Assembly: GCA_030066195.1 (NCBI GenBank)
Contig: JASJCB010000039.1
Location: 1 to 64,000 of the forward strand
Direction: 5' to 3'
Source of the DNA: Acidobacteriota bacterium
GTDB taxonomy: Bacteria; Acidobacteriota; Holophagae; Acanthopleuribacterales; Acanthopleuribacteraceae
DNA length: 64,000 nucleotides
A model generated the notes under the pieces. The model was given only the letters and a program-made list of their open reading frames with translations, was not told the DNA's origin and searched no databases. Below are positions 33,935 through 44,138 of the stretch, one piece after another. Numbering within the stretch: position 1 is the first letter of the stretch; every line of letters begins with the position of its first letter. The translations under genes were made by a program, and so were the position numbers.

Positions 33935-36900
33935 GGATTTCCCCCCTCCTTGGCGGCAACAAAGGTAATGTCTTCATTTTCCACCATGGCCTTGCAAAAC
34001 TCAAGGAAATCGCCGTAAGCGTCGGGTTGGATGGTGCGCGCCTTCAGGTAGTAGGTGCGCTCCAGCAAGAGTTTGCGGTCTTCCTTTTGGATTACCTTCA
34101 ACTCGTAGCGGCCCAATTCGTCTTCCTTGACCACGTTGACGGGCCCGTTGGTCCAGGCATAACCCTTGGGCGCGACCAGTTCCACGCGGGCGATGTTGTA
34201 GTGGGGCTGGCTGATCCTGATGGGCGCCCGGCGCGTGGGCAGCGCGCCGTAGCGTTCCAACAGCGGCGTCTTGGGTAGCGGGAAGGCCAGCTTCAGTTTC
34301 ATACCGTCCTTTTCGGCAAGAGCGGGGTGGCTGAAGTCGTGCGTCACCTCGAACTGTCCCACGGGCAGATCCTCGGTGATACTTGCCCTTTTGACCGCCG
34401 AGCCCGGGTAGGTGGTGTTGAGGCCCGCCTCGATGCGTTGCTTCATCTCCGGCTTGTTCATGGCCGCGAAGCCGCGTTTCATTTGCGCGGAGTACATGCC
34501 GTTGAACTTCTCGGAGCCCATGCCTTCCGCGGCCCCTTCCGCCGAGAAGTACAGCTTGTAGTCTGTCTCCACGGCCTCGCTGCTGTCCTCGAATTCAGGC
34601 ACCATGTCGAACAGTTCGTCCGGGCTGAGGACCATGCCGCGAATGCCCCGGAAGGGAAAGGGTATGTAGCCGAAAGGCAGATTCTGCTGGTTGGGGTCCA
34701 GCCAGAAGGTCTGCTCGCCCACCTTAAGCCGCAACAGGGTGTAGGCGAAAGCGGGGATGGGAATGCCCATGGACGCTTCCTCGCCCTCGCGGGTGGTGAC
34801 GAAGACGATGTCGCAACGATAACCCATCTCGCGGTACATGGCGTTCAGCAGCAGGGTGGCGTTGCCCTCTGAGGTTTCCCAGACCAGGTTGGCGTTGGTG
34901 TAGATGGAACCGCCCGGTTCGGTGCGGTCGGCAACTTCGCGATAAACGGCCTCGGCCCGTTCCAGGGGGTCGGGGTAGGCGGTTATCCATTTGGCGACCT
35001 GGGCCTTGACCCGGTTGGAAAGGCCCTGGCGCGGGGAGATATTGCTGATGTAGTAATCGCGGATCTCCTCCCACTTCGTGTTCCAGTAGAAGGTGGCCGT
35101 GGGTTGGAAGTGTACGCGGTCGGCCATGCCCGGCTCATTGGGCAGCGGCGGCATGTCCTTAGTCAGCCAGCGCACCGAAACCATGCCGTCCTTTTCTTCG
35201 ATGGTGGGTTTCACAGGCATGTGACGGTCCAGCAACACCGGTTTGGGTTCCAAGTCGGCCGGGTAGATGAGCACCAGTTCGCTGTGGTGGTAGATGCGGT
35301 CCAAACCCTGGAAGATGAAGTTCATGTCGCCGTCCAGACCGTCGCGGTCGTAGTAGGCGGGCGGCAGGTATTCGATATGTTCCTCGTCGATGAAATCACC
35401 GACGCCGATTCCGGCCAGGCTGATGGTGTTCTTGTGATCGAAGCTTTCGGGATAGAACACGGAGCCGTCCTGCTTGATGGTACGCAGGTTCAACAGCTCC
35501 AGGTTTTGGCGCAGGTTGATTTCGCCTTCCTCGTCCACGCCCTTCTTGGTCAGTACGCGGGTGACCATGTGGGTGTAGCGCATCTGCGAGCCGTCAGGGA
35601 ACAGGCGAACCATGAGCTGGTCCAGCAGCAGTTCGGAGTCGGCGCCCTGCGACATGGGCTTGTTCTTGGCCTCGGCAATCACTTCCTCGGCGGGTACGCG
35701 GAAATCCTCGAAGGCGGAACGGCCTTCCAAGTGACTGAGGCGTTGGCGGAAGAAGGCGTCGGCCGGCTCCACCTGGAGATACTCGGCCAGGCGGCGACGC
35801 GCGTCGTCCTTCTTGCCCTCGAAGCAGTCCAGGTTGACCAGGTCCAGGATGGCCTCGCGATGGGCCGGGTTGATATCCAGCGTCTTTTCCAGCCACTCGC
35901 GCTGGGCCTTGTGGTTGCCCAGCCGGGTATAGGCCTCGGCGATGGAGTAGGGGTAGAAATCGCGGTCGGGGAACAGTTCCCAACGACGCGTCAGGTCATC
36001 GACGGCGGCCTGGTAATTCTCGTCCATGGTGTTGATCTGGGCCACATAGCCGTCCCAGGGCAACAAGCGGCTGAGGTTTTCCAGCAAGGTGCGCGTCAGG
36101 GTCAGGTCGGCATCGCGACGGGCCTCGGCCAGCAGGGTGGTTTGGCCCCAGTGGTTACTGGGCCCCAGGTCCTCGATACGGTTCAGGGTCTTGGTGCGCA
36201 AGTCGAAGAGCGATTGCTTGCGGGCTTGCAGCAGGGCGGCGCGTAGGGCGTCGCAGTATTGGGGATTGGACTCGATGACATTGTTGATCAGTTCCAGCGA
36301 GGGCCGCGTCTGCTTGGCCTGTTCCAACAGCAGCGCCATGGACAGGCGAACCTCCAGGTTATGGGGCGAATCGATCCTGGCCAGGGTGCCCAACATCTGG
36401 TAGGCGCGGCTGATCTGGTCCTGCTGAGGCAGGTAGGGCACCATGTTCAGATAGATATCCGCGGTGCGGCCGCCGATCAAGAGGCTGTTGGGATAGCTTT
36501 CCACCAGGGGTTCCAGGGTCTCCAACGCGGCCTGGATGTTGCGGTCGCGATGGAACAGAACCGCGCGAACGAATTTGGCCAGGTCGCCGGAAACCCCTTC
36601 CAGCTCGGCCGCCAAACCCACGCTTACGATGGAGGTGGGCAGTTGCTCGTCGGTCAGATCCACGGTGGGCCGGTCCGGTTTGTCAGCGAGCTTGGGCGCC
36701 TGATCGGCGCTGACCTGCACGCTGAACTGGCCGTTGTTATTGCGCAATTGGGTAACCTTGACCACGACCTCGTGACGGCCCGCGGGCAGCTTGCCACGCA
36801 CGAAATCCACGTTGCCGCCCAGTTCTTCCAGGTGCCGCGCCTTGTGCCACAGCTTGCCGTTCACGTAAACCGTGATGTTCTGGTAGGAAAAGATGCGCAG

Positions 36901-37566
36901 GGTGACGTCTTGCTCGACCGGATTTTCGAAGGTGGAGAAAGCGTAGTAGACACCGGCGCCGTTTGCCTCCCGGGGCGGCAGCACCACGCCGCTGGGGCTG
37001 GTGTGCGGAATCGCCTTGTCCCAACCGGCGGCCTTATCCGTCGGCCATTGGCGCGACCAGTCGGCGATGGGATAGGCCCCGTAGCGCGGGCTGATGAGCC
37101 ATTGGGTGATAAACCCGGCCTTACTCGTGATGCCCGCGAAGTCCGGTGTTTCCGTGCGGTAGCGCGCCCGCATCCGGGCGTCCGTGGCATAGAGGTATTT
37201 CAGTTCGGGATTGTTCGGCGTTTTGCCGTCGCAAAGGGCGGTCGATTGTTCCACCCAGGAGCTGAGACACTCGCGGAAGGGCAGCATCCACTTCAGTACG
37301 AATTCAGACGCACCGGAGGTGGGATCACGCCGCAGAATAGTAAGGCCCGCGTCTTCCAGTTCCGCGGTAGGACCCCTGCCCGTGTAGGTGAGGAACCAGC
37401 CGATTTGGGCCAGGGTGTCGTTTTGATCGGCGCCGGCGAAGGCATCGCGAGCGGCCTCGTAATCGTTGTAGACCAGCGCCTGCCACCCCTCGCTGACCTG
37501 AGCCCATAAGGGCGCCGCAACCAGTAGAAAGACGACGGCCGTCAAGTTCTTTACTCGTTTCAACAT
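33931..37566 (-). CDS. DUF3857/transglutaminase-like TPR protein, catalytic residues lost
   Basis: 1211 residues, signal peptide (MLKRVKNLTAVVFLLVAAPLWA), start with GAGGAGG upstream. A beta-sandwich-like region (about 160-300: YVNGKLWHKARHLE) is followed by TPR repeats (about 330-630), DUF3857 (about 650-830: TVTRVLTKKGVDEEGEI, YLPPAYYDRDG), and a transglutaminase-like domain (about 900-1010). Where the upstream paralogue has FGDCKDKAGL this one has TSEGNATLLL, and the His block reads FAYTLLRL, so Cys and His of the triad are missing. A C-terminal beta domain ends the protein. It is likely a periplasmic or exported structural or binding protein. It lies 10 nt after its paralogue and is coupled to the Mpo1-like gene. 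Confidence 0.88.
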   Translation of the reverse strand: MLKRVKNLTAVVFLLVAAPLWAQVSEGWQALVYNDYEAARDAFAGADQNDTLAQIGWFLTYTGRGPTAELEDAGLTILRRDPTSGASEFVLKWMLPFRECLSSWVEQSTALCDGKTPNNPELKYLYATDARMRARYRTETPDFAGITSKAGFITQWLISPRYGAYPIADWSRQWPTDKAAGWDKAIPHTSPSGVVLPPREANGAGVYYAFSTFENPVEQDVTLRIFSYQNITVYVNGKLWHKARHLEELGGNVDFVRGKLPAGRHEVVVKVTQLRNNNGQFSVQVSADQAPKLADKPDRPTVDLTDEQLPTSIVSVGLAAELEGVSGDLAKFVRAVLFHRDRNIQAALETLEPLVESYPNSLLIGGRTADIYLNMVPYLPQQDQISRAYQMLGTLARIDSPHNLEVRLSMALLLEQAKQTRPSLELINNVIESNPQYCDALRAALLQARKQSLFDLRTKTLNRIEDLGPSNHWGQTTLLAEARRDADLTLTRTLLENLSRLLPWDGYVAQINTMDENYQAAVDDLTRRWELFPDRDFYPYSIAEAYTRLGNHKAQREWLEKTLDINPAHREAILDLVNLDCFEGKKDDARRRLAEYLQVEPADAFFRQRLSHLEGRSAFEDFRVPAEEVIAEAKNKPMSQGADSELLLDQLMVRLFPDGSQMRYTHMVTRVLTKKGVDEEGEINLRQNLELLNLRTIKQDGSVFYPESFDHKNTISLAGIGVGDFIDEEHIEYLPPAYYDRDGLDGDMNFIFQGLDRIYHHSELVLIYPADLEPKPVLLDRHMPVKPTIEEKDGMVSVRWLTKDMPPLPNEPGMADRVHFQPTATFYWNTKWEEIRDYYISNISPRQGLSNRVKAQVAKWITAYPDPLERAEAVYREVADRTEPGGSIYTNANLVWETSEGNATLLLNAMYREMGYRCDIVFVTTREGEEASMGIPIPAFAYTLLRLKVGEQTFWLDPNQQNLPFGYIPFPFRGIRGMVLSPDELFDMVPEFEDSSEAVETDYKLYFSAEGAAEGMGSEKFNGMYSAQMKRGFAAMNKPEMKQRIEAGLNTTYPGSAVKRASITEDLPVGQFEVTHDFSHPALAEKDGMKLKLAFPLPKTPLLERYGALPTRRAPIRISQPHYNIARVELVAPKGYAWTNGPVNVVKEDELGRYELKVIQKEDRKLLLERTYYLKARTIQPDAYGDFLEFCKAMVENEDITFVAAKEGGNP

Positions 37567-37576
37567 TCCCGCCTCC

Positions 37577-40500
37577 TCAGCGTGCGATAAAGCGAATGGA
37601 CTGGTCCAAAACGCGGTCGTGGGCTTGCATCATGTCGCGCAGGGCCGGGTAGTCGCCCGGCTCGACGCGCGACGCTTTGAACGCCAGTTGGTAGTTCACC
37701 GAAATGCGGTCCGTACCTTTGCGTTCGAAGCTGATGTTGACGCTGAAGTTTTCGTCGGAAAGCGACAAGGGTTCGGGCAGGTCGTCAGGCATATAGCCCT
37801 CCGGCGGCGCGATGGTCATGCTGACCGACTTGGTTTTGGGAACGCCGAAGTCAATGGGGAATTGACGGTTCGCATTGGGGGCGTAAACCTGGGTCAGTTG
37901 ATTGTTGAGAATGCTCAGCGGCAGTTTCAACTCGCCGTTGGATTTCTGGATGATCCGGTTGCTGTTCCCGGAAAAGCGCAGGGTGATGGGCTCGTTGATG
38001 CGTCGACCTTCCCGGTCGGCTTGCGTCACGGCCAGTCCCGGCAGCGAGTCCGCCATCAGTTCCTGCAAATCCTGCCCCAGGCGCGTGGAGATGGACAGGT
38101 ACTGGCGAACCTCCGGGGTGATGGAGCCCGTGTAGGACAGCTCGCCGTTAATGGCGGCGTCACCGTTGCCGGCAACCTCCAGCTGGATCTCGTGAGTTTC
38201 GCGGGTATTGTCGTAGATGGGGATCTTGGTCAGCTTACCCCCGCCGTCCTCGTCGACGATCAGGGTCAGTGCGCCCTGGTCCATGACCGGAAGCTCATCC
38301 ACGCCGCTGAATTCCGCGGTGCCGTCCAGGTAGAGGTCGAACTCGGGCACGTGGGCGATGGCGTGGTTGAAATAGGCGAGCATGGCCGGGAAGGTGTGCA
38401 CGTAACCCCTGTCGGCCGTGCGCACGATGGCGATGTTGGCCGGAACCCCCGCCTCACGCAGCATGGACACAATCAGGCCGGCCTTGTCCTTACAATCGCC
38501 GAACTGGCGCGTGCTGACCTGGTTCATTTCGTAGGGCTTGTAACCATGGATGCCGAACTCCAGCGCCACATAACGGGTGTTGGTGACCACGTATTCATGG
38601 ATGCGCTTGACGATCTCCATGCGGTCGGTCACGCCCTCGGTCAGTTCGGCCACTATTTTCTTGGTTTCCAGATCCAAGTCCAGTTGTTCATCGATCAAGT
38701 CCTTGTACCAACTCGCCATGGACTGCCAGTCGTTGAACGTGGACAGGGCCACGTAGGGCATATAACCTTGCAGACCCGGCATCATGGCCTCGGTCTCGTA
38801 CGGCGACACGCCGTCCAACGACCAGGTGTAGATCACGTTGTTTTCGTCGGTGGTTTGCTTGAACTCGGGGTTCATCTTCTCCACGTGGTAGTGGATCTTG
38901 CGATCGGCGGGAAGGATGGCCGTGTAGCTGAGTCGTTTGGTCGGGTAACGGTTGGAGAAGTATTGCTGGTCGCCGAAGTAATCGCCGTAGATATTGGCCG
39001 AGGTGAAGTCATCCACCCGGTACTCCAAGCGCACGATATCGCCCACCTCCAGCGAGGTAAACGGGATCTGGTAGCTGACCAGGTCGTAGTACATGCGATA
39101 GGCGGGATCGGAGATGCGGCTGCGGCCGAAGCGGGTGATATGGATGACCTTATCGCCGCGAACGATTTCCGCCTTGATGATCTCGGCCTTCTCACGCAGG
39201 GGCGCGTAGCTGAAGGCGTAGCCGGGCAGCTCTTTGATGCCCTGCTCGGCCAGGATCTCGTATTCCAACTGATGGTACAGGGACGACTGGCCGTTGGGCG
39301 AGACCTTGCGTACCTTGTTGTCGATGTTGATCACCACGGGGCTTACTTCGCGGATATAGACATCGGGCGCCTCGGCGATGCGATAGGGTTCGTAGAAGGC
39401 TTTCCGCTCCGATTTACTGAGTTGGATCATCTTCTCCAGCGTGGGGTTCTGCGGTTTTAGCGTCAGTGCCTTTTCCAGGTAGGGCAATGCGCCGGAGCGG
39501 CCGCTCTTCATCTTCAGTTCCCCCATGGCTTCCAGCAGGGCGGGGTTTTCAGGAAGTTGTTCCAAGCGGCCGGCCAGCAATTGCTCCGCTTTGTCGAAGC
39601 GATCGTTGGCGGCCAGGAAGTTCACGTATCCAGCCATGGTCCGCAACGAGTAGGGACTGTCGCGCAGCAGGCTCTCGAAGAAGCGATCCAAGGCCTCGGT
39701 GTCGCCCTTGCGTTTCAGTAGTTCGATCTTGCGCTCGGCGAACTTATCGTTGGCATGGCGAATCTCCAGGATGGCGTCGGTCTGCTTTTCGGCTTCCTCT
39801 TGAAACTCCATGGAGGCGTAGAGATCGCTGAGGTCCATCATCAGCCAGGGCACGCCGGGATAGGTTTTGACCAAATCCAGCGTGTTGCGGAGCGCCTCGC
39901 CGCTGATGCCCAGTTGGGAATAGACATTGTTCATAAGCACGGCGGCCGGCCAGTATTCCTCATCCGCGGCCAGGGCCTGTTTCGCATAGTCCCTGGCTTG
40001 CCAGAAACGCTCCTGGCTGAGGGTGATCTGACCCAGTTGCGTCAGCGTCCAGGCACGGTCCAGGCCCTCCGCTTTTTTGAGGAAGGTCGCCAGTAATTGC
40101 CACTGGGTATTGGTATCCTCGGTCAGCGAGACCAGTTTGTCCACCACGACCTGACGGGGTTCCTTTGCATAGGATGCGGCCAACAGGTTGCGGGCCGTGC
40201 CGTAGGTTTCGTTTTGTTCCTGTTCCTTGATTAGGAGGATCGAGGCCAGGGCATAATCGGAACGTTCTTTGGCCAGGACGAATAAGGAGGGCTCGCCCTT
40301 GACGGTGGACACCTTGCGTCGGGGAACGCCGCGTTTGTGATCGGCCTTTGTTTTCAGGGGTTCGCCGTTTTCGGAGGTCAGGCGCGCGTAGAAACCCAGG
40401 TTGGAATCTTCCGCGGCGGAGTCGATGAGCAGGGTCAAGCGGTGCCAGCCCTTTTTGGCGTTCACGAATATGGTTTCCTGGTCCGGGTGCGGCGTCTGGT

Positions 40501-41158
40501 TGCGGCGTCCGTCAAAGACCACGGTGTTGTTGACCCAGGCGCGCAGGCCGTTGTCCCAACCCAGGCCCAGACGCACCGTACCTTTCTTGGGCACGTAGAA
40601 CCAGGTGGTGTACAAAGCGCCGGCCAACTGGTTGGGGAACACGGCCAGGTTACCGCTGAAGTAGCCGTAGTGCCCGATGCCTTCCGCGTAGTAGTCACCG
40701 GCGCCCCAGGCGCGGATGGTGCGAAAGCGAACATCCCGGTTCAGGCCGCGTACGCTTTTGGCCTTGAACAGCGCCTTCAGGTCGACATCGCGCTTGGGAG
40801 CCAGGGGGCCCAGAACCTGCCATTCGGGGACATAGCCCAAGGACTTGACCAGTTGGGAAACCTCGTCATAACGGCCCAACTGGCGATAGTGTTGGGTCAG
40901 GAAATAACCTATTTCCGCGCGGACTTCGCCGTGAGTTGCGTTTTCGAACAGGGATGCCAACAGATCGGCGATGCGATCCTGTTGTCCCGATTCGTGACTC
41001 AGGTAGTAGATGCGCTCGGCCAGTAACAGGGTTTCGATGGGATCGGCGGGCCGGGCGGCTGCCGCTTGCGCCGATGCTTCCAAAAGGCGATCGGCAAAGT
41101 TTTCCGCGTACAGGGGAGCGCCGCAGAGCAGTAGGGTCCAAACAAAACGTGTAACCAA
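37577..41158 (-). CDS. DUF3857/transglutaminase TPR protein
   Basis: About 1193 residues from TTG at 41158, chosen for GAGGAGG 7 nt upstream and because it puts the signal peptide (TRFVWTLLLCGAPLYA) at the very start. Layout as in the following gene: beta-sandwich (WVNNTVVFDGRR), TPR repeats (about 330-610), DUF3857 (about 630-810) and a transglutaminase-like domain. Here the triad looks intact: FGDCKDKAGLIV (Cys), YFNHAIAHV (His) and DLYLDGT (Asp). It is a secreted or periplasmic protein. DUF3857-transglutaminase proteins are frequent in Bacteroidetes and Acidobacteria and poorly understood. First gene of a three-gene unit. Confidence 0.88.
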   Translation of the reverse strand: MVTRFVWTLLLCGAPLYAENFADRLLEASAQAAAARPADPIETLLLAERIYYLSHESGQQDRIADLLASLFENATHGEVRAEIGYFLTQHYRQLGRYDEVSQLVKSLGYVPEWQVLGPLAPKRDVDLKALFKAKSVRGLNRDVRFRTIRAWGAGDYYAEGIGHYGYFSGNLAVFPNQLAGALYTTWFYVPKKGTVRLGLGWDNGLRAWVNNTVVFDGRRNQTPHPDQETIFVNAKKGWHRLTLLIDSAAEDSNLGFYARLTSENGEPLKTKADHKRGVPRRKVSTVKGEPSLFVLAKERSDYALASILLIKEQEQNETYGTARNLLAASYAKEPRQVVVDKLVSLTEDTNTQWQLLATFLKKAEGLDRAWTLTQLGQITLSQERFWQARDYAKQALAADEEYWPAAVLMNNVYSQLGISGEALRNTLDLVKTYPGVPWLMMDLSDLYASMEFQEEAEKQTDAILEIRHANDKFAERKIELLKRKGDTEALDRFFESLLRDSPYSLRTMAGYVNFLAANDRFDKAEQLLAGRLEQLPENPALLEAMGELKMKSGRSGALPYLEKALTLKPQNPTLEKMIQLSKSERKAFYEPYRIAEAPDVYIREVSPVVINIDNKVRKVSPNGQSSLYHQLEYEILAEQGIKELPGYAFSYAPLREKAEIIKAEIVRGDKVIHITRFGRSRISDPAYRMYYDLVSYQIPFTSLEVGDIVRLEYRVDDFTSANIYGDYFGDQQYFSNRYPTKRLSYTAILPADRKIHYHVEKMNPEFKQTTDENNVIYTWSLDGVSPYETEAMMPGLQGYMPYVALSTFNDWQSMASWYKDLIDEQLDLDLETKKIVAELTEGVTDRMEIVKRIHEYVVTNTRYVALEFGIHGYKPYEMNQVSTRQFGDCKDKAGLIVSMLREAGVPANIAIVRTADRGYVHTFPAMLAYFNHAIAHVPEFDLYLDGTAEFSGVDELPVMDQGALTLIVDEDGGGKLTKIPIYDNTRETHEIQLEVAGNGDAAINGELSYTGSITPEVRQYLSISTRLGQDLQELMADSLPGLAVTQADREGRRINEPITLRFSGNSNRIIQKSNGELKLPLSILNNQLTQVYAPNANRQFPIDFGVPKTKSVSMTIAPPEGYMPDDLPEPLSLSDENFSVNISFERKGTDRISVNYQLAFKASRVEPGDYPALRDMMQAHDRVLDQSIRFIAR

Positions 41159-41536
41159 ACGATGACCTCCTCGGGTAGAGGGGAGGCAAGTTTTATGCCC
41201 GGTTTTGACCGGCGTTAGTCCTGTTCCCCGCCCGTTCCTCACTCATCGGCCGAGACAGGTTTCCGGATACCTGCCAGGGCGAGTGCCGGGCCCCGTCGTC
41301 ACCATTACAGGTCTATGGTCCGCCCCGAAAAAGGTGCAACTAAGAAAGATGTGCTAAAGAGGTGAAAACTACGGGCAGGCGGGCCGGGCCTCGCACCAAT
41401 CCCAAGAGTGGATTCAATCCAAAACCTTGGTTTGAACCATGTCATTTTGACGCGCCTGTCCTCAAAAGAGGTAATCGCCTCGGGATGAACGGAGGGCGGG
41501 TGGGTCCGCCCTCCGGTTCCGGTTCCTTTTATGTGG
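41159..41536. other. Intergenic region between DUF3857 operon and VWA gene
   Basis: The hairpin GGAGGGCGG/CCGCCCTCC at 41491-41514 lies 23 nt past the VWA gene stop and is a likely 3' stem or terminator, although its minus-strand tail has no T run. The promoter of the DUF3857 operon should lie here but no good boxes were seen. No gene was found. Confidence 0.45.
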
Positions 41537-43810
41537 TCAATCCAAGATGAATCGAGCTTTCTGCTCGTACTCCTTGTTGGTGGCCGGGTTGAGCATGCGC
41601 ATCCAGACTTCGTACTCGCCGGGGTCCAGGGAAGCCACATTGAAACGGGCATGGACGTGCAGGGCGTTGCCCTTCTCGCCGGGCATACCGGCAAGGATGC
41701 CGAATTTAACCGGAGTCACGCCGCCCTGCTCGTTGACCACGATGACGCTGTACTTGAGGCTGCGACCGTCGCCCTTGTAGTTCTCCACATGGTAGAACAG
41801 GTCCAGGTCTTTGGCGCCGCTGAAGACATGCGCGCCGTTAGGCTGGTAGGCGCCCTTGCCCATGCGGAAGGGGTCCAGGCCCACGCGGTCGATCTTTTTG
41901 GCAATCGAGGTATCGTCGGCGCTTTCACCGCCGGGGGCAGCGGTTGCGGCGACCTCTTCAGCCTGCTTCTTGCCTTTCTTTTTCTTCTTCTTTTTCTTTT
42001 TCTTCTTTTTATCCTGGTTCTTTTTGCCCTTAGGCGCTTCCGAAACGGAACGCTCTCTCAGACGGTGCAGGGGCAGGGTTGCCTTTTTGCGTTCCGCGGA
42101 GGCAACGACCAACGGCGACAGGGACAGTTCCTCGGGACCGCCCAGGGGTTCGGGCAGTTCGATTTCCTGGACGCTGTAGCCGTCGGTTTCCAGGTTCTTC
42201 AGGGCCAGGCGAGCGTAGACGGGCCGGCGTTTGGATGCCAGCACGTCATAGAACTCCAGGGTATCGCCCTCCGGGACCTTGGGAATGCTGGTAAAGGTAT
42301 AGTCAACGGGAATGCGTTCCTCGTCCAGGATGGTGAAGCCGAAGTCATAGGCCTTCATTTCCGGGTCCATCTGTTCGATCATGCCGCTGACCACGACACG
42401 GAAACCGCCCATGCCGTCCTTGAACAGGTAGGACTGCCAGTCGCCGCCGAAGTCGTCGCGCATGGCGGCGCCGTGCACCAACTCGCTCTTGAAGGTGATT
42501 TCCTTCTCATCCGGGTCCATCTCGCTGTACTTGATCGCTTCGCCCAACTCTTTACCGTAGACCACCTTGCCGGCGTCGGACTTGATGACCAGGGCCCCTT
42601 TCTTATTCAGGTTCTCGGGCATGATCTGGTAGCCGATGTTGTAGAAATGGCCGGCTGTATCATGAGCTTGTTTCATGGTTTCGGCAAGCTTGCCGCGCGG
42701 GGCGCGCTTGAAGAAACCGCCGGTCACATCGGCCATATGGTCCAGGCCGGAAACCTGGTGACGCTCGTTTTCCAACACCGGGTTTTGGGTGACCTTGATA
42801 TCGCCGGCGCTGCTGGAGAATTCGGCGCGCAGACTGTAGAGCTCGCGGTAGGTGTAGATGGGAATCGGCCTGCCGGAAGAACGCAGCAGCGCCTCCGCGG
42901 GTGATTTACGCGTCTGCATCAGCATGGAGTAGATGGTGACGTTATTGGCGTTCAAGACGGCGCCCAAACGGCTCGCCATGCTAGTGGTGTCCTTGAAGTT
43001 GCCGTCTTGTTCCAGGTAGATGCCGCCGCTGATCAGGAAGATGGATTTCGGGCCTTCCATGGGGGCCAGCATTTGCGACATATACTTCACGTTCAGGAAG
43101 AAGTTACGGAAGTAATTGGTCTTGGAGCGTTCCTTTTCGCGAATGGCCAGGTCGATGAGATTCGCGCGGGTGTCACGGTCCTGTTCGGCCCGAGCCAATT
43201 GCATCCTCAGGTTGACCTTGGCTTCGCCGCTCGCCACGGCAATCTGTTCCTCCAGCTTGCGCACCGATTCCTGGGCCCGATCGAAAGCGGGTAGTTCCTC
43301 GGCAATTTCCCGTTCCAGGGTGAACAGGTCGCGCTGTAAGCCGCCCTCGTATTCCGCCCTTTTCAACGCGGCTTTCAACTTGGCCTTGTCGTTGGTGAAA
43401 GCGCCCAGGTCGTTGGCGGCGACTTCCAACTGAACGATCTTGACAACGTCGCGGTCGCTCAAACCGTCAATGAAGTTCTCGGCCGCGACCAAGGCGCGGT
43501 CGAAATCGGTACGGTCCATGTCCGCCGTGTCCAGCAACAGAATGGAGGTACGCTTGGGCAGCGGCATCTTCTTACCGTCGCGAGTGCGGCCTTCGGGCGA
43601 TGAGAAATCGATTTCTTCGAAGAAGGTGACCTTCATGGCCTCGCCGTTTTCGGTAACGGTGAAGGCGTCTTTCGTCAGGCCTTTCACGGGATTACCGTCC
43701 TTGTCAACCACGTGGACACGTGCTTCGCGCAGGATGACTTGTATCTCCTCGGACACCTCCTGGCTGAAGGCGAAGGAGGTCAGTAATAAAAAGGGAACCA
43801 GAACTTTCAT
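41537..43810 (-). CDS. VWA-related acidobacterial-type secreted protein with poly-Lys tract
   Basis: 757 residues, signal peptide (MKVLVPFLLLTSFAFS), AAGGAG before ATG. The start VILREARVHVVDKDGNPVKGLTKDAFTVTENGE followed by SILLLDTADMDRTDFDRALVAAENFI is the layout of the VWFA-related Acidobacterial domain family. The MIDAS DxSxS is degenerate (DTADM), so metal binding may be lost. A coiled coil (about 165-225) interrupts the domain (EREIAEELPAFDRAQESVRKLEEQ). Near 610-630 is a run of about 15 Lys (KKNQDKKKKKKKKK). The C-terminal 110 residues form a beta domain (FHARF-like, GEYEVWMRML). Function of the family is unknown. It lies upstream of the DUF3857 operon on the same strand. Confidence 0.88.
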   Translation of the reverse strand: MKVLVPFLLLTSFAFSQEVSEEIQVILREARVHVVDKDGNPVKGLTKDAFTVTENGEAMKVTFFEEIDFSSPEGRTRDGKKMPLPKRTSILLLDTADMDRTDFDRALVAAENFIDGLSDRDVVKIVQLEVAANDLGAFTNDKAKLKAALKRAEYEGGLQRDLFTLEREIAEELPAFDRAQESVRKLEEQIAVASGEAKVNLRMQLARAEQDRDTRANLIDLAIREKERSKTNYFRNFFLNVKYMSQMLAPMEGPKSIFLISGGIYLEQDGNFKDTTSMASRLGAVLNANNVTIYSMLMQTRKSPAEALLRSSGRPIPIYTYRELYSLRAEFSSSAGDIKVTQNPVLENERHQVSGLDHMADVTGGFFKRAPRGKLAETMKQAHDTAGHFYNIGYQIMPENLNKKGALVIKSDAGKVVYGKELGEAIKYSEMDPDEKEITFKSELVHGAAMRDDFGGDWQSYLFKDGMGGFRVVVSGMIEQMDPEMKAYDFGFTILDEERIPVDYTFTSIPKVPEGDTLEFYDVLASKRRPVYARLALKNLETDGYSVQEIELPEPLGGPEELSLSPLVVASAERKKATLPLHRLRERSVSEAPKGKKNQDKKKKKKKKKKKKGKKQAEEVAATAAPGGESADDTSIAKKIDRVGLDPFRMGKGAYQPNGAHVFSGAKDLDLFYHVENYKGDGRSLKYSVIVVNEQGGVTPVKFGILAGMPGEKGNALHVHARFNVASLDPGEYEVWMRMLNPATNKEYEQKARFILD

Positions 43811-44138
43811 GTATGCTCCTTGTCAAGCGGCCCGCGGACGAAACAGCGGTCAAAGTGGGGCCGGTGTGAACGGGTGGGGACGCTCGGAAATGGTGTCCTC
43901 GGTACAGGGCTGTCGTCCGCCACGAAACGATGGACGTATTTTAGCGCAGATAACCCGCGCCGTGGTTGGATTCCTTGGATGTTTGCCGAACCGACCGGGT
44001 AAAAGCCCCCCGTCGCCGCCCCGGCGAACCGCACCCTTTCAGGTTCGGCGGACGTCTAAAAAAGTAGTGAACCGATGTGCCCGAACGGGCGGCCCTACCC
44101 TTATGCAATCCGTGTTGTTCCAATTTCGAGGAGGAGTT
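43811..44138. other. Divergent intergenic region
   Basis: Separates the VWA gene from the NTF2-like gene. It holds both ribosome sites and a GC-rich segment with several possible stems around 44005-44065 (for example CCGCC...GGCGG). No gene or clear promoter was recognised. Confidence 0.35.

Noticed and set aside
37619-39460. 613-codon plus-strand open frame
   Set aside because: Antisense to the DUF3857 gene, without protein motifs or start signal; long antisense frames are expected with this codon bias.
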